A stretch of DNA of 64,000 nucleotides from Marinobacterium litorale DSM 23545 (GTDB lineage: Bacteria; Pseudomonadota; Gammaproteobacteria; Pseudomonadales; Balneatricaceae). A program made the translations under genes and the position numbers. The stretch covers positions 157,157 through 221,156 of the forward strand of contig NZ_AUAZ01000004.1 in the NCBI RefSeq assembly GCF_000428985.1, written 5' to 3'. How positions within the stretch are numbered: the first letter of the stretch is position 1; every line of letters starts with the position of its first letter. Below are positions 62,535 through 64,000 of this stretch, in pieces. The notes below the pieces were generated by a model that did not search any database, was not told the origin of the DNA, and worked only from the letters and a program-made list of their open reading frames with translations.

Positions 62535-63761
62535 TCAGAGGTAATAATCCAGCTCTTCCTGTGCCTTGAGCAGATCCCTCATCTTATAGGGATCGTCGCC
62601 AAAGAAGTAGACCAGCCCCCAGTGCGTACCGAATGCACTGCGCTTGGGCACCTTGTTCTGCAGCGGTGATTGCAGTTCATGGAACTCGAAATAGGGATGG
62701 TTTTCGGTCGCTTCCGGTATTTTCAACTCGCTGATAACGCGTCGACGAGGATACACCCCGAAACAGCCGGCATGGCCTTTGGCACCGACAACCTCCTCGG
62801 GGAAGAATCCCTCGATCTCCTCATCCGTGGTCTTGGGATCGAACATCATCACCATCGCCTGATAGGCGTTGAAGCCGTAAGCGCGCTCAATCAGCTCAAA
62901 GGCATTGAAGCCGGGCGGTCGGTAGGCAACCTCACCGAAGTACATCTTGCCGTCGCTGGTTACGAAGTACTCGGGGTGGATAAAGCCGAAATCGATATCG
63001 AAGGTTTCGATCAGTTTCTCAATCTCCTCAACCACGCGCGGACGCCATTTCTCCAGATCAGGAGTAGCCGGCACGAATACCGAGTAACCGAGGGTTACAT
63101 ATTCAGAGATATTCAGAAAATGGATCTTACGATCCTTGATGAAGGCTTCGACCGCAAACTCCCAGCCATCAAGATGGCTCTCCATCAGCGCCGGAAACTC
63201 CTCGTCGGGAATGTTATCCACATCGTCCGGAGTGCGAATCATCCGATGCCCAAGGCAGCCGGCTTTATCGAAGGCTTTCAGATGGATCGGGTCGTTGGGA
63301 TCGCCATCGAGCTTGAGCAATGCCTGGTTAACGCGACGCAGAAAGTGGATCACATCCCCCTTATCATGCGCCTCCTCAAAAATGCCGACACGAATACCGC
63401 CAAGCTGGGCACGACGCTTCATCAACGCCTTGTCGCGGAACAGCAATGACTGACCCATCAGACGCGGGTTTTTCATCAGTACCGAGTTAATGGCACCGGC
63501 CCACTCGACCGTTTCCTCAAAGAGAGGGATAGCCACATCGACCCCCTCCTCTTCCAGACGGTGGGCTATCTCCATGGAGCGCTCGTTAAGACGTTCGAAG
63601 TTCCAGCTGATGAAGGGAATTCCATGTTCCCTGGCGTAGTCCTCCGCCCAGTCCGGAGCCACGATGATGTACCGCCGGTCGAAGTTATCAATCGCGTTGA
63701 TCGCATTGAGGCTCCAGCCGAGGATTGCGACGTAGCCTTTATTCGGGTCTTTGTCGGTCAT
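62535..63761 (-). CDS. ATP-grasp ligase-like protein
   Basis: A 408-residue ATP-grasp enzyme. VGIFEEAHDKGDVIHFL and IHLKAFDKAG (lysine ATP contact) mark the lid, and FIHPEYFVTSDGKMYFGEVAYRPPG the metal-binding core (E/N motif replaced by EVAYRP). Such enzymes ligate a carboxylate to an amine or thiol with ATP. AGGAG lies 6 bases before the ATG. The gene pair with the 658-residue protein suggests a joint role in making or modifying a peptide or amide. Confidence 0.8.
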   Translation of the reverse strand: MTDKDPNKGYVAILGWSLNAINAIDNFDRRYIIVAPDWAEDYAREHGIPFISWNFERLNERSMEIAHRLEEEGVDVAIPLFEETVEWAGAINSVLMKNPRLMGQSLLFRDKALMKRRAQLGGIRVGIFEEAHDKGDVIHFLRRVNQALLKLDGDPNDPIHLKAFDKAGCLGHRMIRTPDDVDNIPDEEFPALMESHLDGWEFAVEAFIKDRKIHFLNISEYVTLGYSVFVPATPDLEKWRPRVVEEIEKLIETFDIDFGFIHPEYFVTSDGKMYFGEVAYRPPGFNAFELIERAYGFNAYQAMVMMFDPKTTDEEIEGFFPEEVVGAKGHAGCFGVYPRRRVISELKIPEATENHPYFEFHELQSPLQNKVPKRSAFGTHWGLVYFFGDDPYKMRDLLKAQEELDYYL

Positions 63762-63905
63762 CTTGTGCTCCTGTTTTGTCTAGGGTTGAGTCCTTCAGTC
63801 TAGCAAAGGGGCTTTTTACCCTAACAAAGCGATGGGTGAGGGTGCCAGCGAAGGACCATCTTCGACAGATCCGTCTTCCCCCTCTACGCTCATACCAAGA
63901 GCGAC

Positions 63906-64000
63906 TGTAGTGGTCAACTAATCCCGGACACGGTTTTAAGTTTTTCTTCCGCCGCCAGTGGACTGATGCCGCCATTGGCACGATGTGGCCGCTGGCGGTT
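63906..64000. mobile_element. End of an IS3-family insertion sequence (partial)
   Basis: TGTAGTGGTCAACTAATCCCGGACA at 63906 has a TG-start terminal repeat usual for IS3-family elements. The rest of the element lies beyond the window. It sits 144 bp upstream of the ATP-grasp gene and could separate it from an upstream promoter; the gap 63762-63905 has no gene. Confidence 0.7.
63914..64000 (-). CDS. IS3-family transposase OrfB, C-terminal end only
   Basis: The last 28 codons read NRQRPHRANGGISPL and end KLKTVSGIS. This matches the YNxxRPHxAxGGxxP end of IS3-family DDE transposases. The stop TGA (63916-63914) lies within the terminal repeat region. It continues past the window end. Confidence 0.75.
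   Translation of the reverse strand, partial: NRQRPHRANGGISPLAAEEKLKTVSGIS

Noticed and set aside
63739..63981. An 80-codon minus-strand frame at the right edge
   Set aside because: It is out of frame with the IS3 transposase end and runs across the IS boundary, so it is not a gene.

Overview
The window reads as a stretch of gammaproteobacterial chromosome, probably marine or halophilic. That placement is inferred from the gene families, such as a DoeA-like M24 protein, a leishmanolysin-like RTX protease and a BREX type I locus. About 55 kb of accessory DNA is followed by about 9 kb that looks like core chromosome. No rRNA operon, complete tRNA or CRISPR array is visible.

Region A (1-16.5 kb, GC-rich) is a phage- or ICE-like element. 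A leftward operon (8395 to 1) encodes an AlpA-like activator, two small proteins, a Sak4-like ATPase, a probable ssDNA-binding protein, an SF2 helicase, a DUF6511 protein, a Cas4-like Fe-S nuclease, a TOPRIM/RepA-type primase-helicase, a RuvC-like resolvase and a DUF6362 protein. A cluster of inverted and direct repeats lies between the resolvase and primase genes. Next come a DUF6088 antitoxin-like gene, three uncharacterised genes, a divergent XRE repressor/ImmA-IrrE protease pair with visible operators, and a serine-recombinase operon (small ORF, DUF2924, recombinase, HTH protein). A second alpA copy at 16.3-16.5 kb suggests that two related elements have recombined or nested here.

Region B (about 16.6-55.05 kb) looks like one genomic island. 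It starts with a P4-type tyrosine integrase preceded by GGGGTAC-type repeats. The same repeats recur near 54.96 kb, just before a tRNA/tmRNA-like CCACCTCCACCA end. Its left part is a 25-kb run of leftward defence genes (43.7 to 18.1 kb): a WYL regulator, a lipoprotein, a small protein with a CAP12-type TIR protein, then brxR-brxA-brxB-brxC-pglX-brxU. These are followed by an AAA ATPase/DUF4276 pair, an AAA ATPase/HNH (Septu-like) pair, pglZ and brxL, two zinc-ribbon proteins, and finally a methyltransferase-HNH fusion. BREX is a known phage-exclusion system. The unusual point is that two further ATPase-nuclease pairs are translationally coupled inside it between brxU and pglZ.

The right part of the island (43.9-54.8 kb) carries a second recombination/replication module: YqaJ-type exonuclease, RDF-like protein, DUF932, RadC, RecD-like helicase, inovirus-Gp2-like protein and AlpA. 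It also has an uncharacterised divergent pair sharing TTTAACGT operators and an IS256 transposase remnant.

Region C (55.3-64 kb) holds ParDE, a secreted M8-type RTX protease with DUF4214 repeats, a DoeA-like M24 protein lacking metal ligands, a small membrane protein, a GGDEF diguanylate cyclase, and a 658-residue protein of unknown function next to an ATP-grasp enzyme. The end of an IS3-family element is cut by the window edge.
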